64,000 bases of DNA. Source: Pseudomonas viridiflava (GTDB lineage Bacteria; Pseudomonadota; Gammaproteobacteria; Pseudomonadales; Pseudomonadaceae). The stretch is taken from contig NZ_UUIS01000001.1 in assembly GCF_900589395.1 (NCBI RefSeq), positions 392,460 through 456,459 on the forward strand, given 5' to 3'. Positions 11,844 to 20,918 of this stretch are shown here, piece after piece. The stretch's first letter is position 1. Each line of letters begins with the position of its first letter. The position numbers and the translations under genes are program-made. Below the pieces are notes generated by a model. That model made no database searches, was not told the DNA's origin, and saw only the letters and a list, made by a program, of their open reading frames with translations.

Positions 11844-12496
11844 GACGCGCCCTCCTGATCGACGCCAATGACAATGACTGTGTCCGACTCATAGCGATGG
11901 GGCGGTACCGGCAGGTTCAACGGCGCCGGCTGTGCCTTGTAGACCCGCCCGGCCAGATCGTAGCGTGAGCCGTGACAGGGACAGAAATAGCCGCCCGGCC
12001 AGTCCTTGCCAAGGTCGGGCGGGGCCACTTCGGGACGAAAGGTCGGCGAGCAGCCCAAGTGCGTGCACAGACCGACCAGCAGCAGGATCTGCGGCTTGAT
12101 CGAGCGTGTCAGCCGGTCGACGTACGCAGGCTGCACCGACTCGCGGGATTCAGGGTCCGCCAACTGGCTGGCAAACGCGCCCAGGGCGTCGAGCACCTGC
12201 GGCGTGCGATGCAGGATGAACACCGGCTGGCCGCGCCACTCGACCACCACCTGTTGGCCCGGCTCGATCTTGTCGATATTGATCTTCACCGGCGCACCCG
12301 CGGCACGGGCCCGGGCACCGGGAAACCATGAGCCCACAAAGGGCACTGCAGCGCCCGCCAGCCCCGCCGCCGCCACCAGTGACGTGCTGGCAACCAGAAA
12401 GCGCCGACGTTGTGGATTGACCTGGCTCACGTCAGGCAGACCAGCCGCTGTCGCGGTGCGGTGAAGCGGATCCGGCTGGATGGAGTCATCGCTCAT
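11840..12496 (-). CDS. petA: Ubiquinol-cytochrome c reductase, Rieske iron-sulfur subunit
   Basis: Carries the [2Fe-2S] cluster that accepts the first electron from ubiquinol. The cluster motifs CTHLGC and CPCHGSRYD are both present. The ATG at 12496 with GGGAGAGGG upstream gives 218 residues. Unlike many family members the N-terminus has about 30 residues before the twin-arginine motif (NPQRRRFLVA), which is followed by a hydrophobic stretch that both targets the protein through Tat and anchors it in the membrane. A longer in-frame start at 12628 would add an implausible leader. First gene of petABC. Confidence 0.95.
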   Translation of the reverse strand: MSDDSIQPDPLHRTATAAGLPDVSQVNPQRRRFLVASTSLVAAAGLAGAAVPFVGSWFPGARARAAGAPVKINIDKIEPGQQVVVEWRGQPVFILHRTPQVLDALGAFASQLADPESRESVQPAYVDRLTRSIKPQILLLVGLCTHLGCSPTFRPEVAPPDLGKDWPGGYFCPCHGSRYDLAGRVYKAQPAPLNLPVPPHRYESDTVIVIGVDQEGAS

Positions 12497-12695
12497 TGCA
12501 CCCTCTCCCGTGCAGTACAAGACCTGCTCACGCAAAGGCCTGACCCTTAACAATCTAGTCGCTAGCCAAGGCCCGGGCAGGCAAAAAAAGCTCCATCCAT
12601 CAACAAGCCACTCATGCACCCGCCACAACGATTGCCGTTGTAAGCACCGCCTTACATCCCTGCAATGCCTGGCGTCACCCTTGAATCGCTGGCAT

Positions 12696-12735
12696 AAAAA
12701 AACGCCCGGCTTCGTGAGAAGCGGGCGTTTTTCCG
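12696..12735 (-). terminator. Rho-independent terminator of rplM-rpsI
   Basis: AACGCCCG and CGGGCGTT pair around a GC-rich loop, followed on the minus strand by a T-run, about 20 bp after the rpsI stop. Confidence 0.88.
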
Positions 12736-12751
12736 GAACGCAGAAAGCGAA

Positions 12752-13144
12752 TTAACGCTTCGAGTACTGCGGACGCTTACGCGCTTTACGCAGACCGACT
12801 TTCTTACGTTCAACTTCACGGGCGTCGCGAGTCACGAAACCGGCCTTGCGCAGTGCAGGGCGCAGGGTTTCGTCGTACTGCATCAGAGCGCGAGTGATAC
12901 CGTGGCGGATTGCGCCAGCCTGGCCACTTACGCCGCCACCGATAACGGTGACGTAGATGTCGAACTTCTCGACGGTGGCGGTCAGCTCCAGCGGCTGACG
13001 AACTACCATGCGGGCAGTTTCACGACCGAAGAACGCGTCCAGCGAACGGTTGTTGATCGAGATGTTACCAGTACCCGGACGCAGGAAAACGCGAGCGGTT
13101 GCGGTCTTGCGACGGCCAGTGCCGTAATTTTGAGTCGCCGACAT
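12752..13144 (-). CDS. rpsI: 30S ribosomal protein S9 (uS9)
   Basis: Small-subunit protein whose basic C-terminal tail reaches the P site. It is 130 residues from the ATG at 13144 ([19 protein letters not shown]). The [10 protein letters not shown] motif and the terminal [11 protein letters not shown] tail are typical. An upstream in-frame ATG at 13150 would add only two residues. Paired with rplM, as in nearly all bacteria. Confidence 0.98.
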   Translation of the reverse strand: MSATQNYGTGRRKTATARVFLRPGTGNISINNRSLDAFFGRETARMVVRQPLELTATVEKFDIYVTVIGGGVSGQAGAIRHGITRALMQYDETLRPALRKAGFVTRDAREVERKKVGLRKARKRPQYSKR

Positions 13145-13158
13145 AATCAACTATTCCG

Positions 13159-13587
13159 TTAAAACTTCAGTTCTTGGGGCTGCTGAGCAGTATGAGGGTG
13201 AACAGCGCCCGCATAGACTTTCAGCTTACGATACATGTCGCGACCCAGCGGGTTCTTCGGCAGCATGCCTTTGACCGCGGTCTCGAGTACACGCTCAGGA
13301 GCCTTGTCGATCAGCTTTTCGAAAGTGATCGATTTGATCCCGCCCGGGAAACCGGAGTGAGAATAGTAGATCTTGTCGGAAGCTTTGGCACCGGTGACAC
13401 GCACTTGCTCGGCGTTGATCACGACGATGTAGTCGCCGGTATCAACGTGAGGGGTGTACTCAGGCTTGTGCTTGCCACGCAGACGGCTCGCGATTTCGGT
13501 GGCCAGACGACCCAGGGTCTGGCCAGCAGCATCGACGACGAACCAGTCGCGCTGAACTGTTTCCGGTTTAGCAGTAAAAGTTTTCAT
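13159..13587 (-). CDS. rplM: 50S ribosomal protein L13 (uL13)
   Basis: Early-assembling 23S rRNA-binding protein. It is 142 residues ([20 protein letters not shown]), with the family motifs [24 protein letters not shown] and [20 protein letters not shown]. It precedes rpsI by 14 bp. The promoter predicted at 13780-13807 leaves a leader of roughly 185 nt, long enough for autogenous control. Confidence 0.98.
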   Translation of the reverse strand: MKTFTAKPETVQRDWFVVDAAGQTLGRLATEIASRLRGKHKPEYTPHVDTGDYIVVINAEQVRVTGAKASDKIYYSHSGFPGGIKSITFEKLIDKAPERVLETAVKGMLPKNPLGRDMYRKLKVYAGAVHPHTAQQPQELKF

Positions 13588-13950
13588 TCTTTATAGCCTC
13601 AGGGGCCGCCTGAAAATATGAGACGGCGGAGCTTACTGAACAGTGCATTCCTTGACAAGCCAACAGGGCTCACCAAAGTCGGCCGGAAACAGACGCTATC
13701 GGGGGCTCGGGTCAGCGCGTCCGTATACGGCAGGATCTTCGATGGACGGGGCATCACGCCGGCCACCAAGAGGTGCGCAATTATACAGACTGCGTCGATA
13801 AGCTCAACCTGAATTTCGCACGACCCAGGGCGCTGCCAGGGCACTCGACAGCACGGGGTCGGCCCGGGGGATCGAGGCTGGACAGGACCGGCAAAACATA
13901 AGACGATTCAGCCGCAGTTTGACCACTATTCCTTATAAGAACAAAAGATC
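13588..13950. other. Intergenic region between rplM and the AraC-type regulator
   Basis: A 363-bp gap between divergent genes. It contains the rplM promoter and its long leader on the minus strand. The part nearer the regulator gene shows no strong hexamer pair that I can defend and no credible short gene. Confidence 0.55.
13780..13807 (-). promoter_or_regulatory. Sigma-70 promoter of rplM-rpsI
   Basis: Minus strand -35 TTGAGC (13802-13807), a 16-bp spacer and a perfect -10 TATAAT (13780-13785). Expected start near 13773. Confidence 0.75.
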
Positions 13951-14946
13951 ATGCCAACTCAATCAACCGCCGTGCTCCGGCGCGTGAGCATCCTGGCTAT
14001 CGACCGGGTATTCGCCTCGACCCTGATGCAAGCCAAGGATTTCTTTCATCTGGCCAGCCTGCGCTACAGCAAGCAACTGGGCCACGGCATCAAGCCGTCC
14101 TTCGAAATTCGGCTCGTCAGCCCCGATGGCCAGCCCGTCAACAGCTTCAGCGATGTCATGCTGCCGGTCGACGGCGGCCTGGAATCAAGCGACATCATCG
14201 TCTTGCCGGCCTTCTGGGACGACTTCGACGCCCTGAGCCAGCGCTACCCGCAAATCCTGCCCTGGCTGCGCGAACAGCACGCCAGGGGCGCGGTATTGTG
14301 CGCCGAAGCCAGCGGCGTGTTCTGGATGGCCGCCACCGGCCTGCTCGACGGCAAGGAGGCGACCACTTACTGGCGTTTCTTCAACGAATTTGCCGAGCGC
14401 TTTCCGAAGGTACAACTCAATCAGGACAAGCACATCACCGATGCCGACAACCTGTACTGCGCGGGTGGCAGCACCTCGGCGTGCGATCTGTATATCTACC
14501 TGATCGAGCGATTCTGCGGAGCGAACGTGGCCCAGGCCGTGGCCCGCGACATTCTTTATGAGGTGCGGCGCAACTATTCGCCCGGCCGGATCGGCTTTGG
14601 CGGACAGAAACTGCATCAGGACATGACCATCCTGCAGATCCAGCACTGGCTCGAAGAGCACTTCGCCGACAAGTTCCGCTTCGAGGATGTGGCGCGCGAA
14701 CACGGCATGAGCATCCGCAATTTCATGCGCCGCTTCCAGAGCGCCACCGGTGACAAGCCACTGCACTACCTGCAGCGCCTGCGCATCGAAACCGCCAAGG
14801 GGCTGCTGTCGGCCACACGCAAGAGCATCAAGACCATCAGCTACGAAGTCGGCTACGACGACGCCAGTTTCTTTGCCCGCCTGTTCCGCCAGCACACCGA
14901 ACTGTCACCCAACCAGTACCGGCAACAGTTTCAGCAGGCCGCCTGA
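13951..14946 (+). CDS. GlxA-family transcriptional regulator (GATase1-like domain + AraC HTH)
   Basis: Protein of 331 residues. Residues about 10-190 form a DJ-1/PfpI-like domain, with the elbow region LCAEASGVFWMAATGLLDG. Residues about 225-325 form an AraC/XylS DNA-binding domain with two helix-turn-helix motifs (FEDVAREHGMSIRNFMRRF and ISYEVGYDDASFFARLFR). Related Pseudomonas regulators control use of amino acids, carnitine or choline-derived compounds; the ligand here cannot be told from sequence. No obvious target operon adjoins it: the next gene, zapE, converges on it. It looks like an accessory gene set between two core blocks. Confidence 0.88.
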   Translation: MPTQSTAVLRRVSILAIDRVFASTLMQAKDFFHLASLRYSKQLGHGIKPSFEIRLVSPDGQPVNSFSDVMLPVDGGLESSDIIVLPAFWDDFDALSQRYPQILPWLREQHARGAVLCAEASGVFWMAATGLLDGKEATTYWRFFNEFAERFPKVQLNQDKHITDADNLYCAGGSTSACDLYIYLIERFCGANVAQAVARDILYEVRRNYSPGRIGFGGQKLHQDMTILQIQHWLEEHFADKFRFEDVAREHGMSIRNFMRRFQSATGDKPLHYLQRLRIETAKGLLSATRKSIKTISYEVGYDDASFFARLFRQHTELSPNQYRQQFQQAA

Positions 14947-14960
14947 GGGCAGCGGCAAAC

Positions 14961-15017
14961 CGCAGGACCGGCTTTAGCCGGGAATGACGCGCTATCGTTC
15001 CCGACTAAAGTCGGTCC
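14961..15017. repeat. REP-like inverted repeat between convergent genes
   Basis: ACCGGCTTTAGCCGGGAA (14967-14984) is mirrored by TTCCCGACTAAAGTCGGT (14998-15015), 16 of 18 positions complementary around a 13-bp loop. A 24-nt stretch at 14961-14984 recurs with one mismatch at 18936-18959. No T-tract follows, so it is better seen as a REP element than a classical terminator. Confidence 0.65.
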
Positions 15018-15050
15018 CACGAGCCGGTCCTACGAGCAATCTGCGCGTGG

Positions 15051-16148
15051 TTATGGCTTGTGCGCACGAGACAGGAATTCGTGCGACTGCATTTCCAGCA
15101 GGCGGCTGAGGGTGCGCTGGAACTCGAAGTTCAGGCGACCACCCGTGTACAGGTCCTTGAGTTCGACCTCGGCAGAGATGATCAGCTTGACGTTGCGGTC
15201 GTAGAATTCGTCAACCATGTTGATGAATCGGCGGGCGATATCATCGGTGGTCACGCTCATCTGCTCCACATTGCTGAGCAGCACGGCATGGAAGATCTTG
15301 CCCAGTTCGATGTAGTCGTTCTGGCTGCGCGGCCCGTCGCACAGGTCGCGGAAGTTGAACCAGGCCACGTCGTCACAAGTGCGCACCGCACGAATTTCCC
15401 GGTTCTCGATCATCAGCACGTCGTTTTCGACGGTTTCGGCACAATCGGGCGTCAGCGCCTTGAAGCTGGCGCGCAGGCTCTCATGGGCGGCGTCGTTGAG
15501 CGGGAAGTGGAACAGCTCGGCCTGTTCCAGGTGACGCAGGCGATAGTCGACGCCGCTGTCGACGTTGACCACTTCGGTGTGCTGCTTGATCAGGGCAATG
15601 GCCGGCAGGAAACGCGCACGCTGCAGGCCGTCCTTGTACAGGCCGTCCGGGACGATGTTGGAGGTGGCTACCAGCGAGACGCCGTTCTTGAACAGCTCCT
15701 CCATCAGCGTGCCCAGGATCATGGCATCGGTAATGTCGGAGACGAAAAATTCGTCGAAGCAGATCACCCGTGCTTCATCGGAAAACCGCTTGGCAATGAT
15801 CGTGAGCGGGTTTTTCTCGCCCTTGAGCGTTTTCATCTCTTCGTGCACCCGCTTCATGAAGCGGTGAAAGTGCGTGCGCGTTTTCTGTTTGAACGGCAGC
15901 GCATCGAAGAAGGTGTCGACCAGATAGGTCTTGCCACGCCCTACCCCGCCCCAGAAATACAGGCCCTTGACCACATGCGGCTCTTTCTTGCCGAACAGCT
16001 TGCCGAACAGGCCGGGCTTGCTGTCCTGGGCGGCGACCAGGTCGTCGTACAGGCGCTGCAAATGACGCACAGCGTTTTCCTGAGCGGCATCATGAAAGAA
16101 GTCCGGGCGTTTCAGGTCGGCTTGATATCGTTCTAAGGGCGTGGTCAT
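15051..16148 (-). CDS. zapE: Cell division ATPase ZapE (AFG1-like)
   Basis: P-loop ATPase associated with the Z ring under stress and low oxygen; relatives of yeast Afg1. From the ATG at 16148 it is 365 residues. Walker A GGVGRGKTYLVD lies near residue 70-80 and Walker B in VICFDEFFVSDITDAMIL. ATG codons further upstream (16154 and beyond) are possible but add atypical sequence. Convergent with the AraC-type regulator; trpS lies 60 bp upstream on the same strand. Confidence 0.93.
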   Translation of the reverse strand: MTTPLERYQADLKRPDFFHDAAQENAVRHLQRLYDDLVAAQDSKPGLFGKLFGKKEPHVVKGLYFWGGVGRGKTYLVDTFFDALPFKQKTRTHFHRFMKRVHEEMKTLKGEKNPLTIIAKRFSDEARVICFDEFFVSDITDAMILGTLMEELFKNGVSLVATSNIVPDGLYKDGLQRARFLPAIALIKQHTEVVNVDSGVDYRLRHLEQAELFHFPLNDAAHESLRASFKALTPDCAETVENDVLMIENREIRAVRTCDDVAWFNFRDLCDGPRSQNDYIELGKIFHAVLLSNVEQMSVTTDDIARRFINMVDEFYDRNVKLIISAEVELKDLYTGGRLNFEFQRTLSRLLEMQSHEFLSRAHKP

Positions 16149-16208
16149 AGTCATCGGCGGGGCTGAAAAACGGGCCGTCACTGTAGCGACGGCCCCGGGG
16201 AATGGCAA

Positions 16209-17567
16209 TCAGTCCTGTGCAGGAGCGAGTGCCAGCTTGAGGGTCTGGATCGCGCTGTCACGCGCTTCGGTGTCGCCAAACAGCGGGCTGTCGGCCACGC
16301 ATTCATCGTCCAGCCACAGGCTGAAGCGGTCGCCCAGGGCGCGCAGGTCCAGCTCGCCGCCCTGTTGCAGTTGCTTGCTGACAGCGCCTGCTGCCTTGCC
16401 ATCGGCAAAGGCGCGCGACAACAGCAATTGCTCGCCATCGGCGGCCAGCAGGCGGAAACGGAAGCTGCCGTCCTCGTCACGGAAACTGATAAAACGAGCG
16501 GCCTTGGCGGTCTTTTTCTTGCTGTTCTCGGTGCCTGCAGTGCTTTGCGCCACACTGCGGAACGAGCGCAGGCCCACGGCTTCACGCAGGGTTTCCAGGA
16601 ACGGCGTGGCAAGGCTGCGGGCTTTCTGCGCGCCGGCAAGCAGGATGTCTTCGAGGTCGGCAGGACGCGCAATCAGCCGATGGTAGGTTTCGCGTGGCTC
16701 GCCCAGCTCGTGGTCAAGCAGGCTGACCAGGCGCGCCTTGGCCTCGCCCCAACCCAGCCCGTCGAGCAACTCGGCGCGCAGTGCCGCACTTTGCTCGGTG
16801 CTCGCGAAGGCCTGGTACAGCGTGAACAGGTGCGCGCTGTCCGGGTCTTTCGCCTCGCCAGGGGCGCGCGAGTCAGTAACGATGCGCGAGACGGCGTCCT
16901 TGAGTTCCTTGCTGCTGCTGAACAGCGGGATGGTGTTGTCGTAGCTCTTGGACATCTTGCGGCCATCCAGGCCCGGCAGCGTGGCCACGCTCTCCTCGAT
17001 CAGCGCCTCGGGCATGGCGAAGAATTCCTTGCCATTGCCGAACAGGTGGTTGAAGCGCTGGCCGATGTCACGGGCCATTTCTACGTGCTGGATCTGGTCG
17101 CGACCGACTGGCACCTTGTTGGCGTTGAACATCAGGATGTCGGCCGCCATCAGTACCGGGTAGCTATACAGGCCCATGCTGATACCGGCATCGGGGTCTT
17201 CGCCGGCTTCAACGTTGCGATCCACCGAAGCCTTGTAGGCGTGTGCACGGTTGAGCAGGCCCTTGGCCGCCACACAGGTCAGCAACCAGCACAGCTCGGG
17301 GATTTCCGGGATATCGGACTGGCGATAGAAGGTCACTCGCTCCACATCCAGGCCTGCGGCCAGCCAGGTGGCTGCGATTTCCTGGCGCGAACGCTGGATA
17401 CGCAGCGGGTCGTCGCACTTGATCAGGGCGTGGTAGTCGGCCAGGAAATAGAACGAGTCGACACCGGGCTGGCGGCTGGCGACAACGGCCGGGCGAATGG
17501 CGCCGGCGTAGTTGCCCAGGTGAGGAGTACCGGTCGTGGTAATACCGGTCAGGATACGAGTGGTCAT
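16209..17567 (-). CDS. trpS: Tryptophan--tRNA ligase with C-terminal extension
   Basis: Class I aminoacyl-tRNA synthetase charging tRNA-Trp. The HIGH-type motif is TPHLGNYAG (about residues 13-21) and the KMSKS loop reads [10 protein letters not shown] near residue 205. The catalytic unit ends near residue 335, matching the usual size of about 335-340. Some 115 further residues follow: a Lys/Ala linker and a domain starting near [20 protein letters not shown] that resembles the DUF1508 (YegP-like) beta fold. Long TrpS forms occur in Pseudomonas; the purpose of the tail is unknown to me. Confidence 0.96.
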   Translation of the reverse strand: MTTRILTGITTTGTPHLGNYAGAIRPAVVASRQPGVDSFYFLADYHALIKCDDPLRIQRSRQEIAATWLAAGLDVERVTFYRQSDIPEIPELCWLLTCVAAKGLLNRAHAYKASVDRNVEAGEDPDAGISMGLYSYPVLMAADILMFNANKVPVGRDQIQHVEMARDIGQRFNHLFGNGKEFFAMPEALIEESVATLPGLDGRKMSKSYDNTIPLFSSSKELKDAVSRIVTDSRAPGEAKDPDSAHLFTLYQAFASTEQSAALRAELLDGLGWGEAKARLVSLLDHELGEPRETYHRLIARPADLEDILLAGAQKARSLATPFLETLREAVGLRSFRSVAQSTAGTENSKKKTAKAARFISFRDEDGSFRFRLLAADGEQLLLSRAFADGKAAGAVSKQLQQGGELDLRALGDRFSLWLDDECVADSPLFGDTEARDSAIQTLKLALAPAQD

Positions 17568-17616
17568 GGCAGGTCGCTTAAGCTATAGGCTGTGATCGGT
17601 TCCAGGCGGCGTAAAA

Positions 17617-18267
17617 CTACTGCGCGTCTACATTGCCCGGGTTCGCAAGGCGGGGCATGACCAGATCCTTCAGATCGGTCAGCTTGCCGTGAAAGAAGTG
17701 TCCGCATTCTGCCACTTTCAGCAGCTCATGGGGACGTTGCAGCGCACCTGACCATGCATACACCTCCGCAGGCTCGATGACTTCATCGGCATCGGGCTGG
17801 ATGATGGTCAGCGGCACTTGCCGTGCAACGTCGGCATGCGCCTTGAAGCGCCCGGCCGCCGGCGCGATCAGAAAGAGCCGCTCCAGGGCCTGGCCCTGCT
17901 CTTCAAGCCGGCCGCTGAGGCTGCCGGCCACATAGCCGCCAAACGAAAAACCGAACAGCGTCATGGGCAGCTCGGGCTGCTGTGCACGCAACCATTGCGC
18001 GGCCGCCTGGGCGTCGTCGATTTCTTCGCCACCTGCCACCGAAGTGCCAGCACTGGCGCCAACGCCTCGGTAATTGAAGCGCAAGGTGATCAGGCCCGCA
18101 TCGCGCGCAGCACGCTGCAAGGTCGAAACCACTTTGTTGAGCATCGTTCCGCCCTGAATCGGGTTAGGATGGCAGATCAGCGCCACGCCCCTGGCATCGG
18201 GCAGGTCCTGATAAAGTGCTTCGAGCGGACCTTGCGGGCCGTCGATGAAGACTGGGGTTTCGCGCAT
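17617..18267 (-). CDS. Alpha/beta hydrolase, small serine hydrolase family
   Basis: Cytoplasmic hydrolase of 216 residues from the ATG at 18267. Visible features: the HPNPIQGGTMLNKVV strand-turn, the nucleophile elbow GFSFGGY (Ser in GxSxG), an acidic residue in PDADEVI, and a late His in CGHFFHGKL, giving a plausible Ser-Asp-His triad. The substrate is unknown. The ATG lacks a strong ribosome site; an upstream start at 18333 would add 22 residues. Divergent from zapG. Confidence 0.8.
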   Translation of the reverse strand: MRETPVFIDGPQGPLEALYQDLPDARGVALICHPNPIQGGTMLNKVVSTLQRAARDAGLITLRFNYRGVGASAGTSVAGGEEIDDAQAAAQWLRAQQPELPMTLFGFSFGGYVAGSLSGRLEEQGQALERLFLIAPAAGRFKAHADVARQVPLTIIQPDADEVIEPAEVYAWSGALQRPHELLKVAECGHFFHGKLTDLKDLVMPRLANPGNVDAQ

Positions 18268-18411
18268 GGGTAAACAGAACTCCGTGACCCCGAAATGGGT
18301 CGACTCGTCTAGCTGAATGTCTGTGGCTGGCATATCGGCGACGCGTCGCGGCTATACAGCGCAGGTTCGAGCCGTTAACGTAAAGCAAAGCCGTTTATAG
18401 AGGAAGGACTC

Positions 18412-18846
18412 GTGGAACACTCGCTCTTAGTTTGGTTGTTGCCGACTCTTGCCCTGGTGGCCGGTGTCGTCATTGGTTTTCTGGTCGCGCGTCTGCTGCC
18501 CAATACCGTCCCCAACAGCACCCAGCGTCAGCTGGATGATGTACAGGAACGTTTCGACACGTATCAGAACGAGGTGGTCACCCACTTCAATAGCACCGCT
18601 ACCCTGATCCAGAAGCTCAACCACCAGTATCAGGAAGTACAGGAGCATCTCGCCGAGAGCGCCAACCGCCTTGCCCTCGATGAACTGACTCGCCAGCGCC
18701 TGCTGGCCTCGCTGCACCCAGAGGCTCATCCGGCGCCGCGCGATCGCCTGACACCGCCACGCTACACTGAGGCGCCCAAGGACTACGCGCCCAAGAGCCC
18801 CGATGCCCCTGGCATGCTCGACGAGCAATACGGCTTGAAAAAGTGA
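18412..18846 (+). CDS. zapG: Z-ring associated protein ZapG (YhcB, DUF1043)
   Basis: Inner-membrane protein of 144 residues linked in E. coli to divisome and cell-width control. One N-terminal membrane segment (about residues 5-27, LVWLLPTLALVAGVVIGFL) is followed by a long charged, coiled-coil-like cytoplasmic region with the conserved STQRQLDDVQERFDTYQNEV block, then a Pro-rich tail. The start is a GTG at 18412 with GAGGAAGGA upstream. Confidence 0.9.
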   Translation: MEHSLLVWLLPTLALVAGVVIGFLVARLLPNTVPNSTQRQLDDVQERFDTYQNEVVTHFNSTATLIQKLNHQYQEVQEHLAESANRLALDELTRQRLLASLHPEAHPAPRDRLTPPRYTEAPKDYAPKSPDAPGMLDEQYGLKK

Positions 18847-18865
18847 TCGGTTGATCGGTCATACG

Positions 18866-18902
18866 AAAAAGCCCCCGGCCTTGCGGCGCGGGGGCTTTTT
18901 TG
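18866..18902. terminator. Rho-independent terminator after zapG
   Basis: AAAAAGCCCCCG pairs with CGGGGGCTTTTT around a short GC loop, with a T-run on the plus strand and an A-run on the other side, so it may act in both directions. Confidence 0.92.
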
Positions 18903-18935
18903 TGCCGGACTGGCCAGACAGCGCTCCGCCTGGTC

Positions 18936-18990
18936 CGCAGGACCGGCTTTGGCCGGGAAGCGGGCGCCACATTCCTCCTGGCTAAAGCAG
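18936..18990. repeat. Second, degenerate copy of the REP-like element
   Basis: The first 24 nt match 14961-14984 with one mismatch (CTTTGGCC for CTTTAGCC), in the same orientation. The second arm, near 18972-18990, is eroded. It also lies in the gap between convergent genes (zapG and cysNC). Confidence 0.55.
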
Positions 18991-19001
18991 ATCGCGGGGC
19001 G

Positions 19002-20903
19002 TCAGATCGCGCCGCGGCTGCGCAGCAGGTCCAGCACCTGCTTGACGCACGCCTCGACGCTCAGGCTCTGGGTGTCGAGTACCAGGTCGGCATTGAGCGG
19101 CACGTCATAGGCGAAGGACTCACCCGGGATGTTGTCGCCACCGGCGGCATACAGTCCCTGCGGGTCACGCTCGCGGCAGACCTGCGGAGAGGCCTGGACG
19201 TACACGGTGATCAGCCGCTCCTTGCCGATCAGCGCCTTGGCCTGCTCACGACCCTCGCCATCGGGAGCCACGAACGCCGCCAGGGTCAACAGGCCGGCCT
19301 CGTTGAACTGACGCGCCACGTGCGCGGCACGACGCCAGTTCTCGGTGCGGCCGGCGCGATCCTGTGGCAAGCCCTTGTTCAGGTCATGGCGCAGGTTCTG
19401 GCCATCGAGCACATAGACTGAGCGCCCCATGTCGAACAGCTTGCGCTCCACGGCATAGGCCAGGGTGCTCTTGCCGGCGCCGGACAGGCCGCTGAACAAC
19501 ACGGTGGCCGGCTGCTGGCCCAGGCGCAGGGCGCGTTCCTGGGTCGATACGTGGGCCAGGTCGCCATGCTGACCGTAAGTGCCATGCGGCAGCACCGGTG
19601 GCGCGATGATCATGCCGGCACCGACGGTGCCATTGGTCAGGCGATCAATGACGATGAAAGCCCCGGTGGTGCGGTTGGTGTCGTAGCCGTCCAGCGCGAT
19701 GGCGGCATCGAGGCTGACCTTGACCCGACCGATCTCGTTGAGCTGCAAGGCACTGGCAGCGCCATGCTCCAGAGTGTTTACATCGACCTTGTGGGTGATG
19801 CTGGCAATCGAGCCCGGCACATAGCTGGTGGCGCGCTTGATGTCGTACTTCTTGCCCGGCAGCATCGGTTCTTCGGCCATCCACACCAGCATGGCGTCGA
19901 ACTGGTCGGAGACCGTCGGCACGTTGTCGGCATGCACCAGCAGGTCGCCACGCGAGATGTCGATCTCGTCTTCCATCGTCAGGGTCACGGCCTGGCCGGG
20001 GCCGGCCTGCTCCAGCTCGCCTTCATAGGTGACGATGGATTTGACCCGGCTGCTCTTGCCCGACGGCAGGACCACGACTTCGTCGCCCTTGTGCACGATG
20101 CCGCTGGCGAGGGTGCCGGCGAAACCGCGGAAATTCAGGTTCGGACGGTTGACGTACTGCACCGGGAAACGCAGATCGGTGAAGTTGCGATCGGCAGCCA
20201 CTTCGACGGTTTCGAGGATTTCCATCAGCGCAGGGCCGGTGTACCACGGCGAACGCTCGCTGCGGTTGACCACGTTGTCGCCCTTGAGCGCCGACATCGG
20301 CACGAAGTGCAGGCTGCTGGGGTTCAGCTCGATGGCATCGGCAAACGCCAGGTAATCGGCCTTGATCGACTCGAAGACCTGCTCGTCGAAGCCCTTGAGG
20401 TCCATCTTGTTGATGGCCACGACGATGTGCTTGATGCCCAGCAACGAGGCGATGTAGCTGTGCCGGCGGGTCTGGGTCTGCACGCCGTAGCGGGCATCGA
20501 CCAGGATGATCGCCAGGTCGCACGTCGAAGCGCCGGTGGCCATGTTGCGGGTGTACTGCTCGTGGCCCGGGGTGTCGGCAATGATGAACTTGCGCTTGGC
20601 CGTCGAGAAATAGCGGTACGCCACGTCAATGGTGATGCCCTGCTCGCGCTCGGCCTGCAGGCCGTCGACCAGCAGCGCCAGATCGATGTCTTCGCCGGTG
20701 GTGCCGCTCTTTTTCGAGTCGCGGGTGATGGCCTCGAGGTGGTCCTCGTAGATCATCTTGGAATCGTGCAGCAGGCGCCCGATCAGGGTGCTCTTGCCGT
20801 CATCGACGTTGCCACAGGTCAGGAAACGCAGCAGTTCCTTGCGCTCGTGCTGGGACAGGTAGGCGAGGATGTCCTCGCTGATCAGATCGGATTGGTGCGA
20901 CAT
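19002..20903 (-). CDS. cysNC: Bifunctional sulfate adenylyltransferase subunit 1 / adenylylsulfate kinase CysNC
   Basis: Sulfate assimilation. The N-terminal part (about residues 1-440) is the EF-Tu-like GTPase that drives ATP sulfurylase: GNVDDGKST with Lys37, DTPGHEQY, and NKMDL. The C-terminal part (about 450-633) is APS kinase, with P-loop GLSGAGKST around Lys478 and [13 protein letters not shown]. The fusion means APS can be phosphorylated to PAPS by the same polypeptide. It follows cysD by 15 bp. Fused CysNC is normal for Pseudomonas. Confidence 0.97.
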   Translation of the reverse strand: MSHQSDLISEDILAYLSQHERKELLRFLTCGNVDDGKSTLIGRLLHDSKMIYEDHLEAITRDSKKSGTTGEDIDLALLVDGLQAEREQGITIDVAYRYFSTAKRKFIIADTPGHEQYTRNMATGASTCDLAIILVDARYGVQTQTRRHSYIASLLGIKHIVVAINKMDLKGFDEQVFESIKADYLAFADAIELNPSSLHFVPMSALKGDNVVNRSERSPWYTGPALMEILETVEVAADRNFTDLRFPVQYVNRPNLNFRGFAGTLASGIVHKGDEVVVLPSGKSSRVKSIVTYEGELEQAGPGQAVTLTMEDEIDISRGDLLVHADNVPTVSDQFDAMLVWMAEEPMLPGKKYDIKRATSYVPGSIASITHKVDVNTLEHGAASALQLNEIGRVKVSLDAAIALDGYDTNRTTGAFIVIDRLTNGTVGAGMIIAPPVLPHGTYGQHGDLAHVSTQERALRLGQQPATVLFSGLSGAGKSTLAYAVERKLFDMGRSVYVLDGQNLRHDLNKGLPQDRAGRTENWRRAAHVARQFNEAGLLTLAAFVAPDGEGREQAKALIGKERLITVYVQASPQVCRERDPQGLYAAGGDNIPGESFAYDVPLNADLVLDTQSLSVEACVKQVLDLLRSRGAI

Positions 20904-20918
20904 GAGGTAACCCTGAAA

